DNA of 64,000 nucleotides, taken from contig NZ_AYMU01000006.1 in NCBI RefSeq assembly GCF_000633395.1, forward strand, positions 62,001 through 126,000, in the 5' to 3' direction. This DNA comes from Pseudomonas sp. PH1b (GTDB taxonomy: Bacteria > Pseudomonadota > Gammaproteobacteria > Pseudomonadales > Pseudomonadaceae). Position 1 is the first letter of the stretch; each line of letters opens with the position of its first letter. Positions 19,356 to 29,748 of this stretch are shown piece after piece. The position numbers and the translations under genes are program-made. The notes below the pieces were generated by a model that searched no databases, had not been told where the DNA came from, and saw nothing but the letters and a program-made list of their open reading frames with translations.

Positions 19356-19796
19356 TCACTCGGGAATACGCAGGACCTGCCCCGGATAGATCTTGTCCGG
19401 GTGGGACAGCAGCGGCTTGTTGGCCTCGAAAATCTTGTTGTACTTGTTGGCATCGCCGTATTGCACCTTGGCGATGGCGCTCAGGGTGTCGCCCTTCTTC
19501 ACGGTCACGAACACCGCCGACACCACGACCGGACCGGTCACGGTGATCTGGTCCTCGACACTGCCGACACCGGCGATATTGCCCAGGGCCAGAAGGATCT
19601 TTTCCTTCTCTTCCTGGCTCGCTACTTCGCCGCTCACGATGACCTTGTCGCCTTCCACGGTGGCCTGGACATTGGGATTGCCCAGGCCGACCTTGGCGAT
19701 GTGCTCCTTGAGTTGCTCGCTGGCATTGGCGTTACCCGGGGTCAGCAAGTCGATCAGTTTTTCACCGGCTTCTTTCACAAAGCTGAAAATGCTCAT
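19356..19796 (-). CDS. BON-LysM domain protein (Kbp/YgaU-like)
   Basis: A 146-residue cytoplasmic-looking protein with a BON domain (~residues 25-85, VQATVEGDKVIVSGEVASQE) and a C-terminal LysM domain (~95-144, VKKGDTLSAIAKVQYGDAN..PGQVLRIPE). This matches the Kbp/YgaU family; the E. coli member binds potassium. The start at 19796 has AAGGAG eight bases before it, and the three codons upstream are not needed. A single gene, convergent with yrfG. Confidence 0.88.
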   Translation of the reverse strand: MSIFSFVKEAGEKLIDLLTPGNANASEQLKEHIAKVGLGNPNVQATVEGDKVIVSGEVASQEEKEKILLALGNIAGVGSVEDQITVTGPVVVSAVFVTVKKGDTLSAIAKVQYGDANKYNKIFEANKPLLSHPDKIYPGQVLRIPE

Positions 19797-19932
19797 GTCG
19801 CACACTCCTTGGTTGATAGATCCAGACGCGAAAGACTAGACCAGCCTGACCGGGTGAGGTTCCCGGGCGACCAGTGACCCAAGGTCGCGCCCGCGCGGTA
19901 GAATCCCGACCTTTTGCCGCCCCGGAGCGACG

Positions 19933-20820
19933 ATGGACATCAAGCAGCTGAAATTCCTCATCGCCCTCGACGAAACCCGTCACTTCGGCCAGGCCGCGGC
20001 CCGCTGCCATATCACCCAGCCGACCCTGTCCATGCGCCTGCGCAGCCTCGAGGCAGAGCTCGACCTGCCCCTGGTCAACCGTGGCCAGCGCTTTGAAGGC
20101 TTTACCGCTCCCGGCGAGCGGGTCCTGGCCTGGGCTCGTACCGTGATCACGGCCTACGACGGCCTGCTGGCCGAAGCCGCCGCGTGCCGGGGCAGCCTGG
20201 TGGGCACCTTGCGACTGGGCGTGGTGCCCTTGTCGAGCTTCGATCCCTTGCCCTTGATGCAACGCTTGCACAGTGAACACCCGAACCTGCGCTTCGAGCT
20301 CTCGTCCCTGAGTTCCGAGCAGATTCTCGAACAGCTGGCGAGCAACCGCCTGGACCTCGGCGTGTCTTACCTGGAGCGCCTGGACAGCGAGCACTTCGAC
20401 TCGCTGGCCCTGGGCCAGACCCGCATGGGGCTGTTGTACGACCAGCGGCATTTCAGCTTCGGCGAGCAGCCCCTGAGCTGGGAGTCCTTGATCGAACTGC
20501 CCCTGGGCCTGCTCACCAGTGGCATGCACTTTCGCCAATCCATCGACCACAACTTCCACATCCGCGGCCTGCATCCACAGCCGGTGCTGCAGACCGATGC
20601 CGTCCATCAGTTGGTGCAGATGGTCCACGGCGGCCTGTGTTGCGCGGTGATGCCCCTGGACAGCGGCCTGGAAGCCCTCACCGAACACCTGCGCCTGCAA
20701 CCCATCGAAAATGCCCAGACCCTGGCCCGCCTGGGCTTGATCATGCGACGCAGCGCGCCGCGCTCCGCCCTGGCGCAAGCCTGCTTCGCGCTTTATCAGG
20801 AATCGTTCAACGAGGCTTGA
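19933..20820 (+). CDS. LysR-family transcriptional regulator
   Basis: A 295-residue LysR-type regulator. The N-terminal winged HTH is textbook (LKFLIALDETRHFGQAAARC..QPTLSMRLRSLEAEL). The effector domain starts near residue 90 (LRLGVVPLSSFDPLPLM). It lies directly before and on the same strand as the YdeP-type oxidoreductase, from which ~300 bp separate it. By position it probably controls that gene. The effector is unknown. Confidence 0.92.
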   Translation: MDIKQLKFLIALDETRHFGQAAARCHITQPTLSMRLRSLEAELDLPLVNRGQRFEGFTAPGERVLAWARTVITAYDGLLAEAAACRGSLVGTLRLGVVPLSSFDPLPLMQRLHSEHPNLRFELSSLSSEQILEQLASNRLDLGVSYLERLDSEHFDSLALGQTRMGLLYDQRHFSFGEQPLSWESLIELPLGLLTSGMHFRQSIDHNFHIRGLHPQPVLQTDAVHQLVQMVHGGLCCAVMPLDSGLEALTEHLRLQPIENAQTLARLGLIMRRSAPRSALAQACFALYQESFNEA

Positions 20821-21119
20821 TCGACGCCATCTATCAAGGGATCAGTACTAGCAATTAGACGCGACAGATTGCCGCGCTTAGTCTTGGCCCCACTACGCCG
20901 CTGGTCCCTTAACGAACGCTAGTGCCCGGCCTGCATGGCTCCCGCCCCCGCAACGCCGCCAGGCGTTTGCCGCCCGCCAGACCCACAGCCCCCTCAAGCG
21001 CTCGCAAGCGGAAGCCACCAGCCTGGCCAGGCGATGGTCGCGTGATCAGCGCCTCAACCTTGTCCACCTGCCGCCGTGAAGTGCGCCGCGGGTCGACAGC
21101 CCGCGATGGAGAGTCGCCC
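20821..21119. other. Leader of the molybdopterin oxidoreductase gene
   Basis: 299 bp without a supported gene. It may hold the promoter and LysR operator for the following gene. The frame of the next gene is open into this stretch, but the composition there (many Arg and Pro codons) does not look translated. Confidence 0.35.
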
Positions 21120-23468
21120 GTGAGTACACATCATCAAGCCGATCAGAAGCCGGTGGCCCGCTACAAGCCCTACAAGGGCCCGGCCGGTGGCTGGGGTGCC
21201 CTGATCAGCGTGGCCCAGGCCTGGCTGACCAGCGACAACGCCCTGAAGAATATCCGCATGATGCTCAAGACCAACCAGAACGGCGGTTTCGACTGCCCGG
21301 GCTGCGCCTGGGGCGACTCGCCGGAAAGCGGCATGGTCAAGTTCTGCGAAAACGGCGCCAAGGCGGTTAACTGGGAAGCCACCAAGCGCCGGGTGGACGC
21401 CGCCTTCTTCGCCAAGCACAGCGTCACCGCGCTGCTGGAGCAGAGCGACTACTGGCTGGAGTACCAGGGCCGGCTGACCGAGCCCATGAGCTACAACGCC
21501 GAGACCGACCGCTACCAGCCCATCAGCTGGGAGAACGCCTTCAGCCTGATCGCCAAGCACCTGCACAACCTGCCCAACCCGGACATGGCCGAGTTCTACA
21601 CCTCGGGCCGGGCCAGCAACGAAGCGGCCTATCTGTACCAGCTGTTCGTGCGCGCCTACGGCACCAACAACTTCCCCGACTGCTCGAACATGTGCCACGA
21701 GGCCAGCGGCGTAGCCCTGGCGCAAAGCGTCGGGGTCGGCAAGGGCACCGTGACCTTCGATGACTTCGAACACGCGGACGCGATCTTCGTCTGGGGCCAG
21801 AACCCCGGCACCAACCACCCGCGCATGCTCGAACCGCTGCGTGAAGCAGTGAAGCGCGGGGCCCAGGTGGTGTGCATCAACCCGCTCAAGGAGCGCGGCC
21901 TGGAACGTTTCCAGCACCCGCAAAGCCCGATCGAGATGCTCACCAACGGCAACCGCCCGACCAACACCGCCTACTTCCGCCCGGCCCTGGGCGGCGACAT
22001 GGCCCTGCTGCGAGGCATGGCCAAGTTCCTCCTGCAGTGGGAGCGCGACGCGCAGAAACTCGGCGCCCCGGCGGTGTTCGACCATGCTTTCCTCAATGAG
22101 CACACCGCCAACGTGCTCGACTACCTGGGCATGGTCGACGACACCCCCTGGGAACAGATCGTCGAGCAATCAGGCCTGACCCTGGTGGAGATCGAACAAG
22201 CGGCGCGCATGTACGCCAAGGGCAAGAACGTGATCATGTGCTGGGCCATGGGCATCACCCAGCACCGCCACTCGGTACCGACCATCCAGGAAATCGCCAG
22301 CCTGATGCTGCTGCGGGGCAATATCGGCAAGCCCGGCGCCGGCCTGTGCCCGGTACGCGGCCACAGCAACGTGCAGGGCGACCGCACCATGGGCATCAAC
22401 GAACGCCCGCCGGTGGCCTTCCTCGATTCCCTGGAGCGGCGTTTCCAGTTCAAGGTCCCTCGGGAGAACGGCCACAACGTGGTCGAGGCGATTCACGCCA
22501 TGCTCGAAGGCCGCTCCAAGGTGTTCATCGGCCTGGGGGGCAACTTCGCCCAAGCCACCCCGGACAGCCCACGGACCTTCCAGGCCCTGAGCAACTGCGA
22601 CCTGACCGTGCAGATCAGCACCAAGCTCAACCGCAGCCACCTGGCCCACGGCAAGCAGGCGCTGATCCTGCCGTGCCTGGGCCGCACCGACATCGACCAG
22701 CAGGCAGGCGGCCCGCAGGCCGTGACCGTGGAAGACTCCTTCAGCATGGTCCACGCCTCCAACGGCCAGTTGCAGCCATTGTCGGCGCACATGCGCTCCG
22801 AGCCATGGATCCTCGCCGGTATCGCCGCCGCGACGCTGGGTAGCCGCCCGGTGGACTGGAACTGGCTGGCGGCGGACTACGGGCGCATCCGCGACCTGAT
22901 CGCCGACACCATTCCCGGCTTCAAGGACTTCAACGAGCGGCTCAAGCACCCGGGTGGTTTCTACCTGGGCAACAGCGCCGGGGCGCGGCAGTGGAACACC
23001 CCCTCGGGGCGCGCCAACTTTCGCGCCAATGCCTTGCCCAAGGACCTGATCCACGAACGCACCCGGGCCACCGGCCAACTGCCGGACCTGATCCTGCAGT
23101 CGATGCGCTCCCATGACCAGTACAACACCACCATCTACGGCCTCGATGACCGTTATCGTGGGGTCAAGGGCCAGCGCGACGTGCTGTTCGCCAACGAGGC
23201 GGACATCATCCGCCTGGGCTTCAAGCCGGGGCAGAAGGCCGATATCGTGTCGCTCTGGGATGACGGTCGCGAGCGCCGGGTCAAGGGCTTCACCCTGCTG
23301 GCGTTCGATATTCCGGCGGGCCAGGCTGCGGCCTACTACCCGGAGGTGAACCCCCTGGTGCCATTGGAAAGTACCGGTGACGGCAGCCACACCCCGACGT
23401 CGAAGTTCATCGCCATCCGCCTGGAGGCGGCCAGCGACAGCGGCCTGATCATGGCCCGCTCGGCCTGA
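21120..23468 (+). CDS. FdhF/YdeP-family molybdopterin oxidoreductase
   Basis: A 782-residue molybdopterin-guanine-dinucleotide enzyme of the YdeP group, related to formate dehydrogenase alpha subunits. The N-terminal GFDCPGCAWGD and following KFCENGAK are the reduced Cys cluster region of this group. Then come molybdopterin-domain segments: YTSGRASNEAAYLYQLF, CSNMCHEASG, WGQNPGTNHPRML, and the C-terminal dinucleotide-binding part (SMRSHDQYNTTIYGLDDRYRG). GTG at 21120 is chosen because GGAGA lies seven bases upstream and the homologous region begins just after; the frame is open further up. No electron-transfer subunit or fdhD is adjacent, so the electron partner is unknown. Confidence 0.9.
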   Translation: MSTHHQADQKPVARYKPYKGPAGGWGALISVAQAWLTSDNALKNIRMMLKTNQNGGFDCPGCAWGDSPESGMVKFCENGAKAVNWEATKRRVDAAFFAKHSVTALLEQSDYWLEYQGRLTEPMSYNAETDRYQPISWENAFSLIAKHLHNLPNPDMAEFYTSGRASNEAAYLYQLFVRAYGTNNFPDCSNMCHEASGVALAQSVGVGKGTVTFDDFEHADAIFVWGQNPGTNHPRMLEPLREAVKRGAQVVCINPLKERGLERFQHPQSPIEMLTNGNRPTNTAYFRPALGGDMALLRGMAKFLLQWERDAQKLGAPAVFDHAFLNEHTANVLDYLGMVDDTPWEQIVEQSGLTLVEIEQAARMYAKGKNVIMCWAMGITQHRHSVPTIQEIASLMLLRGNIGKPGAGLCPVRGHSNVQGDRTMGINERPPVAFLDSLERRFQFKVPRENGHNVVEAIHAMLEGRSKVFIGLGGNFAQATPDSPRTFQALSNCDLTVQISTKLNRSHLAHGKQALILPCLGRTDIDQQAGGPQAVTVEDSFSMVHASNGQLQPLSAHMRSEPWILAGIAAATLGSRPVDWNWLAADYGRIRDLIADTIPGFKDFNERLKHPGGFYLGNSAGARQWNTPSGRANFRANALPKDLIHERTRATGQLPDLILQSMRSHDQYNTTIYGLDDRYRGVKGQRDVLFANEADIIRLGFKPGQKADIVSLWDDGRERRVKGFTLLAFDIPAGQAAAYYPEVNPLVPLESTGDGSHTPTSKFIAIRLEAASDSGLIMARSA

Positions 23469-23480
23469 TGCCTGACTTGA

Positions 23481-23546
23481 GGGCCTCTTCGCTGGCAAGC
23501 CAACTCCTACACTTGACAGGTAAGCTGGCGAGCGCCTCTTCGCGGT
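23481..23546. repeat. REP element
   Basis: GGCCTCTTCGCTGGCAAGCC..CTCCTAC and an adjoining partial inverted copy (GCTGGCGAGCGCCTCTTCGCGG). It resembles the other REP copies in this window at 36.1, 38.9, 46.0 and 48.8 kb. Confidence 0.65.
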
Positions 23547-23560
23547 CTTGAATCGCGGGC

Positions 23561-23594
23561 ACAAAAAAGGCCGCTTTTGCATAAAAGCGGCCGT
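23561..23594 (-). terminator. Strong hairpin terminator oriented leftward
   Basis: A perfect 10-bp stem (23569-23578 with 23583-23592). The T-run exists only on the minus strand (six T). No minus-strand gene reads into it, which makes it an orphan. Confidence 0.7.
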
Positions 23595-23750
23595 TCCGAA
23601 GTAGCTAAAGACCCGCAAAAATCACTTAAGTTCCGCAATAAAAACAGTAAGTTACGAGATTGTGTACAACTCGTGCTATTCGTCGGATTTCGTTTGTAAG
23701 CGTGGTGATACAGCCTCAGGATCGCGCCGTCATCCCTTTGAGGCTCCTCT

Positions 23751-24224
23751 ATGAAGTTCTCCTCGATTCTCTTGTTGTCCCTTGGCCTGATCAGTGGCGC
23801 AGCCTCTGCCGGCGGCACCACCGAAGCAGGTGTGGGCGGCGCATTGGGCGGGGTTCTAGGCTCGGTGGTCGGTCAGCAGATCGGCGGTAATACCGGCTCG
23901 GCCATCGGCGCAGCCCTGGGCGGCGCGGGCGGCAGTGCGGTCGGTGCCGACAAGCGCAGCCGTGGCCAGGCAGCCATTGGCGGTGCCCTGGGTGCTGCCG
24001 GCGGCAACGTCGTCGGGCGCAGCATGGGGGGCAACACCGGCAGCCTGATCGGCGCAGCAGCAGGCGGTGGCGCCGGCGGCGCGCTGGGTAACTACATGGG
24101 CAATGAAAGCGCCCGGGAAGATCGCAACTACCGTGGCCGCGACGACCGCCGCTACTACCGCGATGGCCACCGTGGCCGGGGCCATGCCTATGGGCATCGC
24201 AAGCACCGTCACTATCGCGACTGA
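23751..24224 (+). CDS. Glycine-zipper envelope protein
   Basis: A 157-residue secreted protein. The first ~20 residues are a signal peptide ending ASAG. Residues ~25-115 are made of repeated glycine zippers (GxxxG with A/G/S), as in GGALGGVLGSVVGQQIGGN and similar blocks, which is typical of membrane-inserting outer membrane or periplasmic proteins. The C-terminus is highly charged and rich in Arg, Asp, His and Tyr (YYRDGHRGRGHAYGHRKH). Function unknown. A good ribosome site (GAGGCTCCTCT) precedes the ATG. A single gene. Confidence 0.85.
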   Translation: MKFSSILLLSLGLISGAASAGGTTEAGVGGALGGVLGSVVGQQIGGNTGSAIGAALGGAGGSAVGADKRSRGQAAIGGALGAAGGNVVGRSMGGNTGSLIGAAAGGGAGGALGNYMGNESAREDRNYRGRDDRRYYRDGHRGRGHAYGHRKHRHYRD

Positions 24225-24376
24225 TCACCCGGACCGCGCCGCGGCCTCAGTAGCAGGTGGCGGCGCAGCAGGACCCAGGCCGGCAACCTCATGGCCGATA
24301 CCGGCCTTCAGGGCTGCGACCTCGCCCTTCACAACCAGGGGCAACGACCCAGATTGAAGACAGCGGCTACCTGCAT

Positions 24377-24811
24377 TCAGGCGGGTAGCAGCTGCTCCAG
24401 GGCCACGCGCAATGCAGGCGGAATCGGCACGGGCTGGTTCGAGGCCCGGTCCACGAACACATGGACGAAACGCCCCGCCGCACAGGCATCCGCTTCTCCC
24501 GCCTTGAACACCGCCAGCTCATATTGCACCGAGCTGTTGCCCAGCTTGCCGACTCGCAGGCCGATCTCGATACGCTCGGGAAAGGCGATGGACGCGAAGT
24601 AGTCGCAAGCCGAACTGACCACCAGCCCCACCACCTCGCCATCATGGATGTCCAGGCCCCCCTGTTCGATCAGGTAGGTGTTCACTGCCGTGTCGAAGAA
24701 GCTGTAGTAGGTGACGTTGTTCACATGGCCATAGACGTCGTTGTCATGCCAGCGGGTGATGATCGGCTGGAAATGGCGGTAGTCGCCGCGTTGCGGCATG
24801 GACTCGGTCAT
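24377..24811 (-). CDS. Acyl-CoA thioesterase, 4HBT hotdog family
   Basis: A 144-residue thioesterase. TRWHDNDVYGHVNNVTYYSFFD contains the 4HBT active-site Asp (HDNDVYGHVNN), and VVSSACDYFASIAFPE is the next conserved strand. The start at 24811 has GGGAGA seven bases upstream; in-frame Met codons further up are less well placed. The gene lies 66 bp after the 3-hydroxyacyl-CoA dehydrogenase on the same strand, so the pair probably serves beta-oxidation or release of a short acyl-CoA. Confidence 0.9.
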   Translation of the reverse strand: MTESMPQRGDYRHFQPIITRWHDNDVYGHVNNVTYYSFFDTAVNTYLIEQGGLDIHDGEVVGLVVSSACDYFASIAFPERIEIGLRVGKLGNSSVQYELAVFKAGEADACAAGRFVHVFVDRASNQPVPIPPALRVALEQLLPA

Positions 24812-24877
24812 GCAGGTTTCTCCCATCGACTCGATACCGGGCGATCGATTGATCGCCCGGCATTTCACCCCAAGCAG

Positions 24878-26104
24878 CTACGCCTGGGCAAACCCTTTTC
24901 CTGCCGCCGCCAACTCGTCGATCAGTTGCGCCGGGCGCCAATGCGCGCCGTGCTCGGCCTGCAGGTGCAACAGGCGCTGGCGAATCCGCCCAAGCCCCTG
25001 GGTATTCGCCCAGCTCATCGGGCCACCCCGCTCCCGGGGAAAGCCGTAGCCGTTGAGGTACACCCGATCGACGTCATGGGCCGAGCGGGCAATGCCTTCC
25101 TGGAGGATCTTTGCGCCTTCATTGACCAGCGCCAGCAGGCAGCGCTCGAGGATTTCCTCAGGGCCGATGTCCCGACGCTGAAACCCCAGGCCTTCGCTGA
25201 CCTGCTGCACCAGGGCATCGACCTGCAGATCATGTTCGGCCTGGCGACTGCCCGGTTCGTAGTGGTAGTAGCCGTCGCCGCTCTTCTGGCCGAAACGCCC
25301 CAGCTCGCACAGGCGGTTGTCGACCTGCACTTCAGGCGCAGCCTGGCCGACGCCATCCAGTTGCCGGGCACGCCAGCCCAGGTCGATGCCGACCACGTCA
25401 TACATGCGAAACGGCCCCATGGCGAAACCGAAGCCCTGCAGCGCCGCATCCACCTGATAGGGGAAGGCCCCTTCCAGGAGCATCTTGCGGGCCTCCAGCA
25501 CATAGGTATTGAGCATGCGATTGCCAATGAAGCCGAAGCAGTTGCCGGCCACCACGCTGACCTTGCCCATGCGCTCGCCCAGGGCCAGGGCCGCTTCGAG
25601 CACCGCCGGCGCGGTCTTGGCGCCGCGCACCACTTCCAGCAGTTTCATGATGTGTGCCGGGCTGAAGAAGTGCAGCCCCAGCACTAGGGATTGCCGCTGG
25701 GTAACAGCGGCAATCGCGTCGATATCCAGGGCCGAAGTATTGCTGGCCAGGATCGCCCCGGGCTTGAGGGTGGCGTCCAGCTGGCGAAAGATCTGCTGCT
25801 TGAGTTCGAGGTTCTCGTAGACCGCCTCGATCACCAGGTCCACCTCGGCAAGCTGTGGATAATCCGCCACGGGCTTGATTCGGGCCAGGCGCGCATCGGC
25901 CTCGGCCTGATCGATCCGCCCCTGACGCAGGTTGTGGGCGTAGGTCTCGGCCACCGCCTGCAATGCTTGCTCAAGCATCTGCGCATTGTTGTCCAGCCAG
26001 AGTACCGGCAGGCCGGCGTTGGCCAGGCACATGACGATACCGCGGCCCATGGTGCCGGCGCCGATCACTGCGGCGCGCTGAATGTCGAATGCTGTCTGGC
26101 TCAT
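24878..26104 (-). CDS. 3-hydroxyacyl-CoA dehydrogenase
   Basis: A 408-residue NAD-dependent dehydrogenase oxidising L-3-hydroxyacyl-CoA. Rossmann motif AVIGAGTMGRGI, dimer/catalytic segment LGLHFFSPAHIMKLLEVV with the His, and GNCFGFIGNRML at the domain boundary. Two C-terminal HCDH domains follow, one around FAMGPFRMYDVVGIDLG and a second ending in GYGFPRERGGPM. No enoyl-CoA hydratase domain is present, so it is not FadB. The downstream thioesterase is probably co-transcribed. The acyl chain preference cannot be read from the sequence. Confidence 0.92.
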   Translation of the reverse strand: MSQTAFDIQRAAVIGAGTMGRGIVMCLANAGLPVLWLDNNAQMLEQALQAVAETYAHNLRQGRIDQAEADARLARIKPVADYPQLAEVDLVIEAVYENLELKQQIFRQLDATLKPGAILASNTSALDIDAIAAVTQRQSLVLGLHFFSPAHIMKLLEVVRGAKTAPAVLEAALALGERMGKVSVVAGNCFGFIGNRMLNTYVLEARKMLLEGAFPYQVDAALQGFGFAMGPFRMYDVVGIDLGWRARQLDGVGQAAPEVQVDNRLCELGRFGQKSGDGYYHYEPGSRQAEHDLQVDALVQQVSEGLGFQRRDIGPEEILERCLLALVNEGAKILQEGIARSAHDVDRVYLNGYGFPRERGGPMSWANTQGLGRIRQRLLHLQAEHGAHWRPAQLIDELAAAGKGFAQA

Positions 26105-26419
26105 GCTGGCTCTCTTGTAGGCAATTCGAAGACAGACACCACCATAGTCAGGCGAGTATCATTTTTGAAATTTATTCCTGTGATGAGCAGCATTCAGCGA
26201 ATGGATTTTGCGGAAGAATGCCAGCCACGCTTTGCTCGCGAAAGACCAGGTTCTGACCACCTTGGTTCGCGCTGGCGCAGGCGCCTGGATGGCTTGCAGC
26301 ACTCGCCCGGTACGGGATTCAGAAGAGGTTTTTACCCCCACTGCACCTCGGAAAGCCGACCAGCCAAGCGCAAGTACGTTTCCTCGCCACAGGCGGCCGG
26401 AGAGTTTTTTAGCCCGTTG
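26105..26419. other. Intergenic stretch without supported gene
   Basis: 315 bp between recQ and the dehydrogenase gene, both on the minus strand. It must contain the promoter of the dehydrogenase (AT-rich near 26155-26180). Short open frames here lack ribosome sites and family resemblance. Nothing else seen. Confidence 0.4.
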
Positions 26420-28354
<1,935 letters not shown>

Positions 28355-28550
28355 GAGGGTCACTCCGTTGACCGCTGACCTGTCACTGAAGACTAGCGTG
28401 ACGGGCCAGCGGGTCGAGTAAAGGTAGCGGGAAAAGGGCTACCGGATGATACCGGACGCAAAAGTTTCAACCGGCCGGCCGTCTCCTGCACCCGCTCTTC
28501 CTGCATGAACGAACGGGTGCTGCGGCAGCAACGGGTGCAGGGCCGAAAAC

Positions 28551-29681
28551 CTAGCGCAGGCTCCGGCAATCCAGCCACTGCACGCCATTGTGCTGATTGG
28601 CTTCGAACAGCGCCGGCACGGCCTGGGCCGCCTTGGCATGGGTGTCATGGAACAGAATGATGCCGCGCCGCCAGAGCAGCATCAGCGTCTGGACCCGCTG
28701 GATGGCGTCCTGGGCACTGACCTTCCTGCTCCAGTCCTGGGAATCGATGTTCCACAACATCAGTTGCAGGCCCTGGGCCTTGAAGAACCCGGCGCTGTCG
28801 CTGCGACGCTGCCCGTAGGGCGGGCGAAACCGCGGCTGGTATTCGTCCGCCAGGGTGCGATTGGCCAGGTTGGCACTGTGGATCACCGAGTTCTGCCAGG
28901 CGCCCCACGAGGAATGGGACTTGTGCTCCCAACCGTGTACGCCAACACACTGGTTGTCATACAACTCACGCATCTGCCCCGCCGAAGACTGGCTCAAGCG
29001 AGCCTGAAACGAGTCCCCCAGGACAAAGAACAGGCTATGCAGGTCGTAGGCCCGCAGTACTTCCAGCAACTCATCCGTGCGCCCGCCGCGTGGGCTCGGG
29101 CCATCATCGAAGGTCAGCAGGAACTGCCGGTCCTCCAGTTCATCTCCCAGCATTTCGGCCGGATCGATACGTTGGATTTCACTGCTCACGGTGGGAAACA
29201 ACGCCGCCAGCCGCAGTTGCTCGTTCAGGTATTGCTGATGGAACCGGGCACTGGCTTCGGCCCAGGGGCCGTAGGTGGATTTGCTGCGTCCCGTGAAGCT
29301 GGCCGCCAGCTGGCGCAACTGCGCGAGGTTGCGCACTGCCAGGCAGAACGCCTCGCCCTCACAGTCACGGCTGGCCAACTGATAGTTGTTCAGCAGCAAC
29401 CTCCAGAAACGCTGGCGTACCTGATCGATCGACTTGAGGTCCAGCTGCTTGACCCCGAGCCGCTGCTTCAAGGCCTTTTCGTCCAGCGCCTCGCTGGCCA
29501 GCAGGGCCTTGCCGAACATCAGGATCTCAGCCCGCGAGGCGGTATCGAAATCCGCTGCATTGATCAGCGGGGTCGGCCAGCCGCTACGGTCGATGGTGGC
29601 AAAGGCCAATGGGCCAGCGGCCTGGGCCACTCCCGTGGCCAGGCACAGCGCCAGCAACCAGGGGAAAAGACGAATTCGCAT
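28551..29681 (-). CDS. Secreted polysaccharide deacetylase (NodB fold)
   Basis: A 376-residue exported carbohydrate esterase 4 family protein. Signal peptide: residues 1-22 (LFPWLLALCLATGVAQA). After ~180 residues of helical sequence comes the NodB domain: LLTFDDGPSPRGG (metal and catalytic Asp), HGWEHKSHS (metal His pair), RFRPPYGQRR, and ILFHDTHAKA. All key residues are present, so it should be active. The start at 29681 has GGAGG five bases upstream. It lies 67 bp after the YfaP/TPR gene and is probably in the same transcript. The substrate glycan is unknown. Confidence 0.9.
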   Translation of the reverse strand: MRIRLFPWLLALCLATGVAQAAGPLAFATIDRSGWPTPLINAADFDTASRAEILMFGKALLASEALDEKALKQRLGVKQLDLKSIDQVRQRFWRLLLNNYQLASRDCEGEAFCLAVRNLAQLRQLAASFTGRSKSTYGPWAEASARFHQQYLNEQLRLAALFPTVSSEIQRIDPAEMLGDELEDRQFLLTFDDGPSPRGGRTDELLEVLRAYDLHSLFFVLGDSFQARLSQSSAGQMRELYDNQCVGVHGWEHKSHSSWGAWQNSVIHSANLANRTLADEYQPRFRPPYGQRRSDSAGFFKAQGLQLMLWNIDSQDWSRKVSAQDAIQRVQTLMLLWRRGIILFHDTHAKAAQAVPALFEANQHNGVQWLDCRSLR

Positions 29682-29748
29682 ATCAACCTCCATAAATACA
29701 CAACGCGCCACTGCCGGCGCGTTGTGGAGATAACTCTTGCCTGTGTGA

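Noticed and set aside
20922..21119. N-terminal extension of the molybdopterin oxidoreductase by 66 codons
   Set aside because: Arg/Pro-rich, unlike the family N-terminus; the GTG at 21120 has a proper ribosome site.
26159..26341. 60-codon minus-strand frame upstream of the 3-hydroxyacyl-CoA dehydrogenase gene
   Set aside because: No ribosome site, no recognisable motif; it lies in the probable promoter region.
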